Assembly: GCF_965363235.1 (NCBI RefSeq)
Contig: NC_134846.1
Coordinates: forward strand, 31,382,218-31,446,217
Direction of reading: 5' to 3'
DNA from: Mytilus galloprovincialis
Lineage: Eukaryota > Mollusca > Bivalvia > Mytilida > Mytilidae
Length of the DNA stretch: 64,000 nt
The position numbers and the translations under genes were made by a program. Of the stretch, positions 45,901 to 60,900 are shown one piece after another. Each line of letters starts with the position of its first letter. Within the stretch, counting starts at the first letter, position 1. The notes under the pieces were generated by a model. It saw only the letters and a program-made list of their open reading frames with translations, had not been told where the DNA came from and made no database searches.

Positions 45901-48900
45901 CACACATGAATGTGAACTCGTGTGGACCCCGAAAGATGATTGATTAAGAAGAAAGATTGTATCTAGTACTGGTCATTAGTTATTTCTTTGCACGTCTAAT
46001 AACATAAACATAACATACTTCATGCATTAATCCAGGCTTGGTTGTTTAGGAGGCGCTACCAATATTAGTAGTTAGAGAACCATATTTGACACAACAACAA
46101 AAAATTGTCGGTAATTCTATTTATGAAATATATTCATGTTCTTTTCAAAAAAAGGGGGAGGGGTAAAATTGAAAGAAAAAAAATTAAGCAATTGTGCATC
46201 CTATCTATGATTTTAAGCATGTCGGTCATTATGATTCAAATTTCCTAAAATATATTTAGGACTCAAATCTTTGGGGGGTTCCAAATCTTTGGCAGATTCC
46301 TAATCTATGGCAAATGTGACGTCATACCATCCCAAATCTACAATGTTTGGCAGATTTTGTACAATCCTAATCTATGGCAAGTTTTGTAATTTCATAATCT
46401 ATGGCGCATTTTTGTTGTTTCAAAATCTATGGCAAATTTTGTGTAAATAGAAACAATATAGTTCATATACGACCAATAACTTGTCTTAAACAAGTGGAAA
46501 TGTACGACAAGGGGGGCATGTCTATAAACAGTTATGAAATAAACATTCAGAATTTCCATCATGATCAACCAAATCGTAAAGGCAACCAAAAAATTCGTAA
46601 ATGGTGTGCCCCGTAAAAAAAAAGACACATGTTATAATCTGTGCATTGTAACTGTTTAACCCAACTAGTAAGTCCCTTGACGAACAAGAAGGAAGTATCT
46701 TATATAAAAAAAAATAATAAATAAAAATTCGTAAGGGTTCCGCGTAACCCAGTGTCTTGCCTACTTTTGCTGTTAGTTGCAGGCTCAACAAAAATGAGGA
46801 AACAACTATCAAACATTTTCTTTCTTTGATTGTAGGAAGCTTCTGTCCAATTACGGTAAAAAATTCAGGACTGTTTGTGAATCTAATAAATGTTTTTAAA
46901 ACTTTAACTGCAGACTGTATGTAATGTTAATTTGAAGTCCATTTATAAGTAATATACGGGAAAACACAGGAAATACATTTTAACAAAGTTCGCTTCTAGA
47001 TACTAGCTTTTAATCATAAAAAAGCTTATGTCCAAGTTTTTTTACAAATCCAAGATAGTTTATAAGAATTTTTTTTATAAATTCCAAAAACTTTAACTAC
47101 AGAGTGAATGCTATGTTAACTTGCAGAAACACTTTGTCCATTTATAAGAAAAATACGAGTAAACAGGATTATATTTGTTTACAAACTTTACTTCTGGATA
47201 CTATCTTATGATCATAGACAAGCTTCTTTCTAAGTTTGGTAGAAAATCCAGGATAGTTTAAGAAAGCTACTAAAATTTCAAAAACTTTAACCACAGATTG
47301 AATAATTTTTAGACGCCGCCGACGACGACGAAGACGCTGATGCTGACGACGGAATGTAGGATCTCGATGTTTCGCTTTTGCAAAAAAAGTCGTCACAGAC
47401 TCGACAAAAATGAACAGTTTGAATTTTCAAATAATATTGATTTGATCGTTAATGCATCTTTTTTATTTGACGACGAATGAAATCAAATTGGTATCATTTT
47501 CATAACTACGACATGTTCCCGTTAATCTCTCTAAAAATAGATAGAAAACGACTCGTGTACATAATTTTAATGTAATATTTATATAAAACATATCAATATT
47601 CATACGAAAGGTTAACTGGTCAGTATCTAATCGACACAATATTTAGTATTTAAAAGAAACGTAAATCGTAAAAATCAAACAAATACAACTCTTTCTGCGT
47701 GGGCGCATTTGAGGAAAAAAGCAGTTAAATTGGCTCTGTCAGTTTGTGTCCTGCTATCAATCATTCTTATTTAAACGCAGCAACGTTAGGATAACCTCGA
47801 GCTGATATGCAAAAAAACTACTTATCTGAACGAACGGATTATTTCTACATGTCCTTCAATAAATAAATACTACGATGCGATATCTTAAATTAAGTTGTTT
47901 TAGATTATTCATGGATTGTTAATTGTTAATATTTTTTATGATTATGATTGTTTTTTAATCGAGTAGAAATCGTTTTAATTAATTGCACTTATATTTTTAT
48001 ATGTTCATGCGTTTAATTCAATCGTTAATTCTCAATACAATTATTTTAAAACAAAATTACATTTTCGTCTAAAGATAGTAACAGAATTTTTATAGAAATT
48101 TATACTCAAGCAAAAAATTAGATTGTGATGATTCATCATTTTTTAATCATAACATTAAGCTCACAGAAGAGCAAAGAGATTTTTGTGAGGGAAATTTAAC
48201 TTTTAAAGAGTGTGCTGATTCGTTTAAATTTATGACAAATGGTAAAAGTCCAGGTTCTGATGGGTACACAGTAGACTTATATAATTTTTTTTGGAAAGAT
48301 ATTGTTCCTTTCATCTTTCGGTCTCTACATTTTGGATATGAGGTTGGAAAATTTTCTGATTTTCAATATCAAAGTGTAATTACATGCATTCCTAAGGAGG
48401 GGAAAGACAGACAGTATATAAGTAACTAGCGCCCTATTAGTCTTTTGAATACTGATATGAAAATAGCTTCTGCTGTTATAGCTAATAGACTTAAACCAGT
48501 TTTACCATTTGTCATAAGTGATACACAAAAAGGTTTCATCAAAGATAGATTTATGGGTGAAAACACACGCCTTTTATATGATTTAATGCACTATCTTGAG
48601 GAAAATAATAAGACAGGTCTTTTATTACTTGTTGATTTTGAAAAGGCCTTTGATTCCTTAGAATAGTTATTTTTAAAAAATTCTTTAAAAAGCTTTAATT
48701 TTGGGCCTTCAGTTTGTAAATGGCTTGAAACTTTATATTCAGGGGCATCAAGTTGTGTTATAAATAATGGACATACTTCTAATTTTTTTCAATTGGAAAG
48801 AGGCTGCAGACAAGGGGATCCTCTATCACCCTATTTATTTATTATTGGTGTTGAATTACTATCTTTAAAATTAACAGATAATCCTGAAATAAGGGGAATA

Positions 48901-51900
48901 ACTGTAGATAATAATGAATCACTTTTAAGCCAGTATGCAGATGACACATTTCTTATGTTAGATGGAAAGGAAATATCGTTGAGGGAAACACTTTCATGTT
49001 TTGAATCTTTTTATAACATTTCAGGTTTAAAAATAAATGCTTCAAAGACAAAAGCACTATGGGTTGGAAACAAAAAGTATTCAGATATGATTCTTTGTCC
49101 CGATTTAAAACTTCATTGGTCACATTCAAATTTTAAACTTTTGGGGATTGAATTTTCATTAGATTTAAACTGTATCACAGAAATTAATTTTGCCAAGAAG
49201 ATTAAAGAAGTCTCTGCAATCCTGAAAAGCTGGCAACATCGTAAACTAACATTATTGGGGAAAATTACAGTAGTTAAATCTCTTGCTCTTTCAAAATTGG
49301 TACACTTAATGACTGCATTGCCAAACCTATCACAATCCAGGTTAACAGAGCTCACTTCACTATTTTACCATTTTATTTGGAATGGAAAACCAGACAGAAT
49401 TAAGCGTAACACACTTATTGGTGATATTTCACAAGGTGGACTTAATATGGTACATCTTCATTCCTTTAATATCTATTTAAAAATTAGTTGGATAAAAAGA
49501 CTGATGTCAAACCCACTTGGTGGCTGGCAGCAGTTGTTACTGGCAGACCTCACAAAGTATGGGGGTGAAAGGGTTTTACATCTACAGAAAGAAAAGCTAA
49601 TTGAGATTTCTAAAAGATGTAAAAATCCCTTCTGGAAGGATGTTTTACTATGCTTTTCTATAGCAAAACCTATTACTGAGAATTCTGTCAGTGACATTTT
49701 ATCATTAGATATTTTGAACTTTTCTTCTCTGGATGATTTCCCATATCATATTCAATGGAAACAAGGAGGTGTGCAGTCAGTAAGTGACCTAATTAATAAA
49801 GAAAATATGAATTTTTATAAATTTGAACAATTTCAAGAAAGAGTAAAAATCAACAATTTTATCAAATATCATGGTCTGATTTCAAGAATCCCTCAGACTA
49901 TGAAAAAATGCCTTAAAGAGAACTGTTTAAAGCAAGATTTGGATAAGCCTGATAATGGTGATATTTTTTTAAAGAGAATTATAGGTAATGTGAAAGCAAA
50001 ATTTGTATATAAAAATTTAGTAAATAAAGTTATAGAACTACCAACAGTCAAATTTTTGAAATGGGAAGAACTGTTGATTATTGATTTAACAGAATGGTCA
50101 GAATATTTCAGGATAACCAAAAAATCTTGTAGAGATGTTTATTTAAGAACCTTTCAATACAAATTTCTGCATAGAATCATAGCAACTAATACCTTTTTAT
50201 ACAAAATTAAATTAAAAGACACCAAGATGTGTACTTTTTGTAAACTTGGTGAAGAAACCATTGAACATCTTTTTTTTTGAATGCCCAATAACTTTTCAAT
50301 TGTGGCAATCTTTTTCAAATGCAGTAAATCTTTTTTTTGTAAACTTTGTTCTTAACAAAGAGAATGTGTTTCTTGGTTGCAAACATGAAAGTTTATTACT
50401 GAATCTGTTAGTCATAATTACAAAGAATTATATATACAAATGTAAATTAAATGAAACAAAACCAAATATGGTTGGGTTAAAGAATAGAATAAAGAAATAC
50501 CAATTTCTTGAACATTATATTGCAGAGAAAAATAACAGAGTCCAAGTGTGTGAAAAATTTTGGTCTCCTTTACATGTAATATTCAACTAATTATTGTTAC
50601 ATATAAATGAGAATTTCTATTTTTATTTTTATATATATTATGAGCAAAAATTTATCCTTGAGCTTTTGATTTTTTTTTTTTGACTTTTTTTTTTTTTTTT
50701 TTGTCTTTAAAATATATATATATTTTTTTTTAAATGTAAGTCAAGATACATATTGTAGCATAACAAATGAGTGAAGAGTATTTGTAATGTATGAGAGAAA
50801 GTCAGAGAGCGAGAAAATATTACCAAATAAAACTTATATGTAACCTTAAATATTATAATTGTAAAAATCAATTTGTCAGTGATAAAAATTGTTTACTGAA
50901 TTATTTTCAATAATATGTAACCCCTTGATACCCTTGTCAGGTGGTAGTGTAGGGGTACATGTATGTTAAATCCTGACTATTGAAAAACAAATAAAAGATA
51001 AAAAAAAAAAAAAAGATAGTAACAGTATTTTTGAAAGAGTTTATTACAGTGTAGAAAGTTAAACGTTAATCTTAACGGAATTCCTAAATTTTACGACACT
51101 GATGATGGAAGTCTTAAACAACCTTGGCTGGCTATACTACACCTTTAATAGATCAATTTAGTCATTTTGAGTTCAATTAATAGTCGTCAGCAATTGCAGC
51201 TGTGGCGATTTAATTACTGTGTTTTGATCATCTCTGGGAATCAGGTTGAAGTAGTCTGAAAAAGTTTATGTCTAATGTTGCAGACGTAAACAGTTCGTCT
51301 TTCTCATGCTATAAGTTGACAACAATCAATGTGGTGAAATTGTAAGACGAAATTATTGTAAATATTGTAAATATTGGATTAAAATGTAGTTTTTAGCAAA
51401 CATTTGAGATAGTTCTATATATGTTATGGATATAATAATGGTATTGGTATAACATTATTTATATAAGAACCTTTAGTTAAACAAAATTTATGTTTTGAAG
51501 ACTATTCAAGAACATCAAACTTTACTTATAGAAAATTAATATCAAAACTAAGAATTAGTGACCATAATTTAAATATAGAAAAAGGCAGACATTCTAATAT
51601 TCTAATATTCCTAGAGAGCATATGCCTTGAATATAAAACATTAGAAAACGAAAAACCTTTTTATATTAGAATTCTCGGACAGCTTTTGTAGCAGTATTTT
51701 TCAGCTATTTTGATGATTTGAAGTACTTTAAAGATACTTGAGGAGCTATCAGTTGATTGTTATGTGGAAGGGAGTGGGATGCAAGTTAGAAAAAAGGCAC
51801 AACAGGATTTTTGAGTAAAAATAATAGGCAGTATGGGGAACTGGCACAGAAAAGTCGGAATTAACTGTAATTCAGTGGTTGTCGTTGGTTTATGTTTTAC

Positions 51901-54900
51901 ATATTTATTTTTTGATAATTTATGTACATAAATTAGGCCGTTAGTTTTCTTGTTGAATTGTTTAACATTGTGCTTTCGGGGCCTTTTATAGCTGACTGCG
52001 GTATGGGCTTTGCTCATTGTTGAAGGCCGTACGGTGACCTATAGTTGTTCATTTCTGTAATGTTGGTCTCTTGTGGAGAGTTGTCTCATTGGCAATCATA
52101 TCACATCTACTTTTTCATAATTAAAACTAGAGGCTCTCAAGAGCCTGTGTCGCTCAACTGAATCTACTTTGGTTTTTGAAATCATATTACAAAAATCAGA
52201 TACTTATGATAATGTTTGCTATGTTTGCTTTCATTCCGTTCAGTGGTTCTCTAAAAGAAGACATTTGAAAGTATTTCCCATAGGGTCCTATGTTAAACCA
52301 AGTCAACGGCTGGCAGCCATCTTGGATGATGGATCGTCTACAAAGTAACAACACTTGGTCAGCATCTCATAAGGAACATGCATGCTATGTTTGGTTTCAT
52401 TCCATTCAGTGGTTCTCTAATAGAAAACATTTGTATGTATTTCCAATAGGATCCTATGTTAAACTAAGTTCCCAACAGGCGGCCATCTTGGATGATGGAT
52501 CGGCTACAAAGTAACAACATTTGGTCAGCCCCTCATAAGGAACATGCATGCTTTGTTTGCTTTCATTCCATTCAGTGGTTCTCTAAAAGAAGACATTTGT
52601 ATGTATTTGCCATAGGGTCCTATGTTAAACTTAGTCCCCCGCTGGCGGCCATCTTGGATGATGGATCGGCTACAAATTTATAACACGTGGTCAGCACCTC
52701 ATGAGGAACATTCATACCATATTTGGTTCCATTCTATTCAGTGGACGACGTACGCCAAGTGATGATAATAGCTCACTTGGCCCTTCGTGTTGAGATAAAG
52801 TAACAGTTCGTTCATTGCTAATTCATGCTTTTTTTTTAATTTCAGAGTGCATTTTACTTATCTGAGATACTAGCCAAACAATACAATTCACTGCACACTC
52901 ATTTTAGTATTTAACCTATGCTTTGAGTGAATCGTCGATTAAGCAGGGACCAGTGTCAAATATTTCTATGTACGCCCAATCGATTCTGGTAGACATTTTC
53001 AAATGAATAATTTGTTTGGCAATGATGATAATTTCATGCAGTTTTGATCTAGTTTATTTTTTTATAAAAAAGCAATATATCAAGTACAGACAAGGAATCG
53101 GTAAAAAAAATCTTTAAAAATGGATGGTAAAATCCATGTTCTTAACACCTTGTTGTGTGTACACTTAACCCCCACAATGCCTACATTGACATTGGACTGC
53201 ATGTAGACAAAACAGGACTTAAACTACATGTAAACATTTAGTTATATCAATGGGAACGTAATTGTGTTTAGTTTACGTGTGCATTACACTAGCACAACAC
53301 AGAGTTTAGGTCAATGGGAATATGGCCTTAATCTATATTTGTTTTTCTCTAAGGTCTGAGGTCAGATTACCATGGTTGAAGATATAAAGATAAAAGTTTC
53401 GCACCTATTTTGCCGACTTTCTTATCCCTACCAGAAGAGTGTGTTATAAGTCTTAGAGTGTTTAATGTTTTGTTTGACCAATTTATAGGGCATGTTCTAA
53501 AAGGTGGAGGGGAGTTGTGTAGTGTTGGAGTGTTGGACTTTTTGAGTGGAGTCATGGAGTGAAAACATGGAGCTAGGAAATAGAGTGTAGTGCAGTTTTG
53601 GGTTGAATAGTTTAAAATTAAACCAATTCATAAGATATTTTCTGTACATGTGTAGCTATAAAAATCATAGAATGAATGTTTCAACAGCGTCCAACAGCTT
53701 TCATGTACATTATACCAACATGATTCACCTTGGATGTGTCATGGGCATTTTGTAAGGTTATATCTCCAAACAATATTAAAAAAAAATAATATGATTAATG
53801 TTAAATGATAGATTTCTATAATTAAGGAGGAGGTCTTTTGGCAATTTTACCTTAGTTAACAACGTTCTGGTGTAAATTATTTCACATTCAAAGTTAAAAT
53901 TATCAACTGCTAGTATATACAAACAACAGCATCAACAGAACAGTCTTTTGCAAGAAAAACGACACTTGGATTCTGTATGTTTTAACTGAAAAAGATATTT
54001 ATTTGCTTATTTGGTAAAAGATCTATGTATCTATGGTATGCCAATATACATGTATCGTTTATTTAAGTTATTTTTGTCCCCCGCGTAACACAATGCGAGG
54101 GGCATGGAAATACCGACCGTCCAAGTGTCTGTCTGTCTGGGGTTGGCCTGAGGGACTACTTAGCAAACTATAAATTAAAAAAGAACAGGGTTAGGATTAC
54201 GAAAATATCTCACTTTGGTTTGTCTAAAACCAGAGAAAAAAGGCATCAAGTACGACACAAAAAGGAAGGGCTCTGCTAACAAACGGTCATTAGAGGGGAA
54301 AAAGTATAGACAAGACACTGAAGTTCAAAGACCTTATTTAAATTAAAAAAAACATTCCATTTTACTGTCATAGCTGGAATGATAAGAAAATGTTACGGCT
54401 GTGGACAATCATTTTCAGATAAACAATGAAATGTTCCAAATGATCTTGTGTTAAAATGATATGATCATAGAATGTATTTAAGTCCAAGATCTAAAATTTT
54501 GAATCAATCTGTTTCTCTACAAAACACATATTTTCATTTAAATATTGACTGTGCAATACAAAAAGGATATTCAGTTTGAATTCAAATATTTTTATACATA
54601 ATGAAATAAAGCAAATTTTATCAGATGTGCCTTTGTTTTTACTAGAATCGCTCGGAATTCAACATTAAATGTTCAGGACAGTAGATAAAGTCTTCATTTT
54701 ATAATGAAATTTGTTGTAAAATGTTTTCATTACTTATATACTTTAACTAAAAAGTTTTGTAAAATTATACTTTTTCACTTTTTTAATTTTTGGAAAATGT
54801 TGTTTATGCTGTATTTTGACCCCTCTATAACGAAATTTGTTGTACATGCACATGTACAAAAATTGCTGTTAGTATCCAACGCAATCATAGGTTTGAACGT

Positions 54901-57900
54901 TGTTTTCAATTTAGACTTGCTTATATCTAAATAAAACATGTAAGATAAAATCAAAGCAAAAATGTTGATTGACAATCTAATTTTATTATATCAAAGTCCA
55001 TTGTTAACAAATATATTAACAATTTTATCATAAGATGATTTTTCAGCCTCTGTTTGATTCTAACATATTTTGCCAGGAATAAGACATACATTTTTTTAAC
55101 TAGGGACTGAACCTACCACAATTTGAAAATTGACATATGCACTACGTGTATTTTAAAAAAAGGTGTGTGAGCTTGTCCAAAATTAATTTTAAACTGCATA
55201 GGTTACTGGGCCTTTGCTTCTAATTAGAAATCCACTAACATTTAGGATAGTAAAGACATAGACAACAGTATCCCACCTCCAACTAAGCTGTCATAAAATG
55301 CTACACAAAACCTTGTTCAACTTTGATGAATAATCAAATGACAAATGAAATAATATAAAATTCTTGTGTGCTGCAATTTAAAAGAAAACAAATGCGAATA
55401 TCAACCAGAACAAGTTGCGCCGATAAGTGATATTTTCTTTTTATAATTGATAAGAAGCATGTTGTTTAAATAACTAGCTATTTTATAGAAACACCTCACT
55501 CAATATTTTTATTGACTTTATGCCATTGGATATTGAAATGGTAGTTATTTAAATGCATAGGTTTACATTGTATTTATGTTGTCTTGATACCTTAAATGAT
55601 AACATCTGATCTCACATGTAATCATTTTTTAAATGAATTTTTAGATTATTTGTACCAATGTACAGGACAATCCATGCCATTATATTACTGAATTTAGTAA
55701 GAAAAGTTGTATTTTGAGAATCAATAACAATATAAGATATTCATAATATGTGAATTTATCTGATGCAATCCAAAAATTTTGGACATGTATACCTAATAAT
55801 GCATGACATATAAAAATAGAAATGCACAAGGGTGTCTTTTACGTGCAAGAGATATGACTCTCTCTTAACACGGGTCAGCCATTTATCGTCCCCTTCCGAC
55901 GGACTATCATCGTTTCCTCAAGACCATACTCGCAAATGGTGTCAAGGGAGAGCCGAAAATGCAGTACCTGAAATTTTCAATCCGGAACGGGAATCGAACC
56001 AGGAGCCTTTGTGTTAGTAGTCTGATGCACAAACCACTACACCAATTTTAAGCATGCGTATTTCACAGTTGAGAAGATAATGCAAATGTTTTACAAAACA
56101 TTGCCGGTGATTATCTTATAAGACAAAAATGATAGATTTGTCTAGTGAAACAAAAACATATTCCAATAAAATTGTTATCAAGATGTGTTCGAATTTTATA
56201 TATTTTGATGCATAATTATGCAATTTCAAAATTATTTGATTGCATAATATTAATTCACACATTATGCTATGTTATAATCTTATTGATTATCATGATATAT
56301 CCTAGATTATGAGATACCATAATATCTATTTTAGTGTAATTTAAGTGCATTGATTGATTAAATGGTGTCGAAATTGTCTGCTTTTTAGTTCGCGCATATG
56401 GCTCTTTCATCCAATTAATCAATGTGTAGGGATGTAAGTATTGTTTTATAAAGTTGCAGGTGAGTATATGTTCATATTTTTTTTTTTGTATTTGCTGCCT
56501 TATTTGAATGAACGAATCTGTGCATTTCTGAGCTTTTAAATTAAGGAACTTATGTAATAGAATCGTGTAGTGCATCAATAGAGAATGGTTATGAATTGTA
56601 GTATGTTTCAGAGACTATGGAAGTGGTTGTACTTTTTAAGTATTTTGTGAGTGCAACATTTTTGCATACTTGTGAAGTAACAATTTTATATGTTAAATAT
56701 GCTTGTATTGGTTTAAAGGAGGGATACTGTAGATCAATTTAATGGGACGTCATTTATCATATATCAATTCACTAGTTTAAACTTTTACTAGAGAAAGACA
56801 TTTTCCTTGATAGCAGGACAAAACACAATAATGTCATATAAATCCGGCTTTGTACTAGTCTGGCACGTTGACCAAGATTTCAATCGTGTTAGTTCACAGA
56901 GTATTAGTCTGTTGTCTGCTCGGGCGTATTGCTTATCCGCTATTTTTTCAAAGTCCCAATACTACGTTTCCGGAAATTTAAAGTATACGTTTCCGCAATT
57001 TGTATTTCTTACTTTTCCGGAAATTTACCTGGTAAATTATAAATATTTGAATAAATATTATATAAATTATTTATTTTATTTACTATTTTCATAGATGGCA
57101 CATTTAAATCCTGCCCGAAATTATTCTACCTACATTATTAGATACATGGATGTAAAAATTGCAACTACATTCCCCTTGTTTTTGCGTAACTTCCACTTAA
57201 ATCCCAGGAATGTTACATCAAAATGTGGGATCTGCTAACTATTGATGAGTGCACTACCCGAAGATAAACTCTCCAGCCCGAGGAAGTTCATATTGAATTT
57301 GAACGTGCATTGCATACCCCTGTTACGAAAACATTTCATGCTGCTACAATCAGTTGTTGCAGATTGTATTTAGGACAAAGTTGGTGGCGAAAAAGTCAGT
57401 CATTAGGGCGTACTTTCCAATTGACAAGATTGAATCTATTACTTTGCTGAATTATTAGCCGTTGCTCCATCTGACGATAAATCCATGAAGTTTGCCGATT
57501 ATATATTGGAATTTTATATAGATGGCAATTCGTGATTTCCACCAACCATGTGGACTTTGTACGACTTGTTGGGTACAAATATTCTGCCAGAACTGAGTTT
57601 GAACTCATATCAAGATAAATATGATTAGTGCTGACTTTTGAACATACGTTTCCATACATTTCAATGATGAATTTTACTTGCATGTTATGATGACCTTTAA
57701 CTTAATAAATTTACATTATTAGGTCAATGTCAGGAAAATATAAACTTTTTTGTATGAGGCTGAGAAACTTGGGAAGGGCGAGGTTCTACCGAGTCCTTCC
57801 CCAGTTTTGCGCCGAGTACCAAAATATATAGGTGTTTTCCCACAGTTTGTTTTTATAATATCAGCTATTATATCTATCGGATGAATCAACTGATTTATCA

Positions 57901-60900
57901 TTCAATGCAATAATCATATTATTATGATCTTATTGACACTTTTTTTTCTCCTAAGGTTTTCAGAACTCTTTAATGTAAATATTTCGTGTATCTTATTTAT
58001 GTATACAGTGTAATATTTTTTCTTGCAAACATTTTGTTTAAAAATGCTATGCAAAGGCAAGAATACATACATTTATATTAATAAAAATGAAATAAAATAT
58101 TTTGTTTAAAGTAAATAGGTTATATAAAAAAGTCTATTATATACATGATATATGTCTTAAAGTTGAATTAAGCAATTCCATATAATATTGACAGGTTGCA
58201 CTCAGACGTTATGCATCCATTTTAAAAAGAAATTAAAATGATGAGTTCATTCTGTTTTGTGTTAACATTGTCATATCAAACGTCATCTGTTTCTTATCAA
58301 TTCTTCATACTGCTAAACTAATGGATATTGTAAAATAACATGACCTTGCTTCTCACTGACATAGTTTAATCTTTACATCTGATTTTTCTGTTGTATAATA
58401 CCCGATATACACAAACAATATTAGTAACCTTGCCATGTTTTAAATAAGATAATAGATCGCTTGTGCACAACATAAATTGCATTAAAACAATGATGATTCC
58501 CATGTTGTGAACAAATTATATATATATATATATATTACTTTGGCTTATCGTAGTTGTGAATTTAGTCATTAATTAAATTTCGTCAAAATCAAGACATAGA
58601 AACATGCAATAGTGTACATGTATGTGATTATTATAGATCATGTGTATAATTATAGCTATTTCCAATTTTAAAAGACACAGAAAGAAATGTACTTTTTGAT
58701 AAAAAAATCTCCCTCTAATGAAACTAATGTATTTTTAAAAGACGTCAGCTGACACACTTGTTTTCAACAATGATGCTGACACAATTATTTTTAATAAGAA
58801 GAATTATTCATTGTTTAAGGAACGATAACAATTTTAACAAACATATTGCATATAAGACGACACGAGTTGTTTTTCTTGTACAACATTCTGAACCAGATAA
58901 TTTATAAATATGACGTAGAGAAGGCGACGATTGTCGGATGATTGTAATCAAAAGATGATTATAAAAATAGCATTTTAAGATGACAAATTTACAGAACTTG
59001 TTAGCAGTGCCCAAAAAATTGTTTTCCGGACGTGTCAAATTTAATTTTTCAATGCATAATTATGAAACAAAACTATGGGCTTGCATAATATAACTAGAAA
59101 TATAATTGTATCTCATAATTTTATGGATTTTCATAATACAGTCGAAATTAGCCAAATCCATAATATTATGGTGTTCGCTTAGTGCCCCGACTGATATTGA
59201 ATGTGTACAAACCAGACACAACCGATTCCTCTAGTACTGCCGATGATTTTTTATTTTTTGAAAGTAGATTAAAACGCTATCCATCAATAATTTAATTTTG
59301 GATGTAACGCGACTTCTAATTGGCTGACGTTGTTTTCTTAACTTTGTCATGTAACCGTGACGTCATCAACGTTTTTTCATGATTTACTATGGTTCAAAAT
59401 GGAATTTCTAATTTAATAAATTATAAGAAATGACTGTAATATTGTTTCTGTCTATTCAAAATAACATAAAAAATATGTTGCACAATTTTAAATAACCCGC
59501 GTATCAGTGTGCATCAAATTTTTTATGTTATTTCTTCAGAAATACTATTACAGTCATTTAAGAAATAATTCATGGGGGCTAAACTAAAATCACAATATAT
59601 TCAAGCCCCCATGAATTATTTCGATTCTAATCTGATAAAAACGGCAATTTCTTTTGAATCGAAGCGCTCAAGGTGGAGGCAAAAATTTGCCGTTCCCATA
59701 AATAAACGCACTATTAAATTGGTGTAAAAGAACGGAGCAAACTGAATCATTGACATGCCTAAACTATTTCAATGAAGTATTTATATGTCTTATATTAAAA
59801 AAAAACGTATACCACATTTTAGCATCGTGTGTTTACGTTTCCTTGTTTTGATGATTTTCGGTTTCATTGCTTATATTCTTACGTCATCCTTCTATGACGT
59901 CGGGAACCTCATTCATATAAAAAAACATACATAACGTGGGAGTACCATCGGAACAGCCCTGGCAATATATATATTTTACCACGGGTGTGTACTCAAAGCG
60001 TTTGAAGTACGTCATGTTAGAATCCTTAATTAACATGATTAAATTGATAAACTGATATACATTTATGTATTTATATCAACATTATAACAACAAGGGCCAT
60101 TACAACAAGAGAAAAACTTATTCTCGGAATTTAGACCCGTAAGATCTACAACGAAATGATTTGATAGTGACTTTTCCATTTTTCTCCGTATGTAGTATAT
60201 GACCATTTCATGTATGTCTTACATCGACCGCCTTCAATATCAAGTTTTAGGTATATTTGCTATCACATTTGTCATTCGTTTTCTTTTGTTTATATTTGCA
60301 GCATACTATATATTAATACGTGACCTTCATTAAATGTTTGCTACATATGTTTTGCATTTTGTAATATTTGAAACATGTGAGAAATAATTACAGATAATTA
60401 CATGCTTTGCTCGTAGATGAAAAAACATATTTTGTACACAATTATAAATCCCAGCTACAACTTGTTCACCGCTTTTATTCTTATTCGCATAGTTATTTGA
60501 TTTGTATAATTCTTAAACGTATATCAAAACTACAATGCGTCTGAAATAAAGTTAACAATGCAACTCGATCTTGTATAACCAGGCTCAAGCTAACAGCCAC
60601 TCGCTAGCAGCCACTACGCTAGCAACCACTAAGCTAGCAGCCAGTTTTCGGATTTGTCTATGAACCCCAAAAATGCATAAGATTCAAACGTACTCAAAAT
60701 GTTCTATTCGTTAACATTTCGTGCTTTTGCATTTGAATATTACAAAACTGAAATATTCTGAGTGAATTTAGTCTCAAAAACATATTTTTTTTAGTAAATT
60801 GTCTTGAAATAGGACTCTACCATGAATTTTTGTAGAAAGAGCAAGCTTTAATCAGTGGTTTGGGAGGGTTTCTGAATTTTCTGCGGATTTATTTTATTGT

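Noticed and set aside
47169..47396. Arg-rich minus-strand frame
   Set aside because: Produced by the CGACGACG stretch in a diverged tandem repeat; no splice or start support.
49113..50120. Three minus-strand frames
   Set aside because: Shadows of the LINE reverse-transcriptase frame on the plus strand.
52290..52683. Two short plus-strand frames with similar proteins
   Set aside because: Both are translations of the 166-bp repeat unit.
55985..56045. tRNA gene
   Set aside because: Box A and box B are present, but a SINE body is attached and no cloverleaf closure is apparent.
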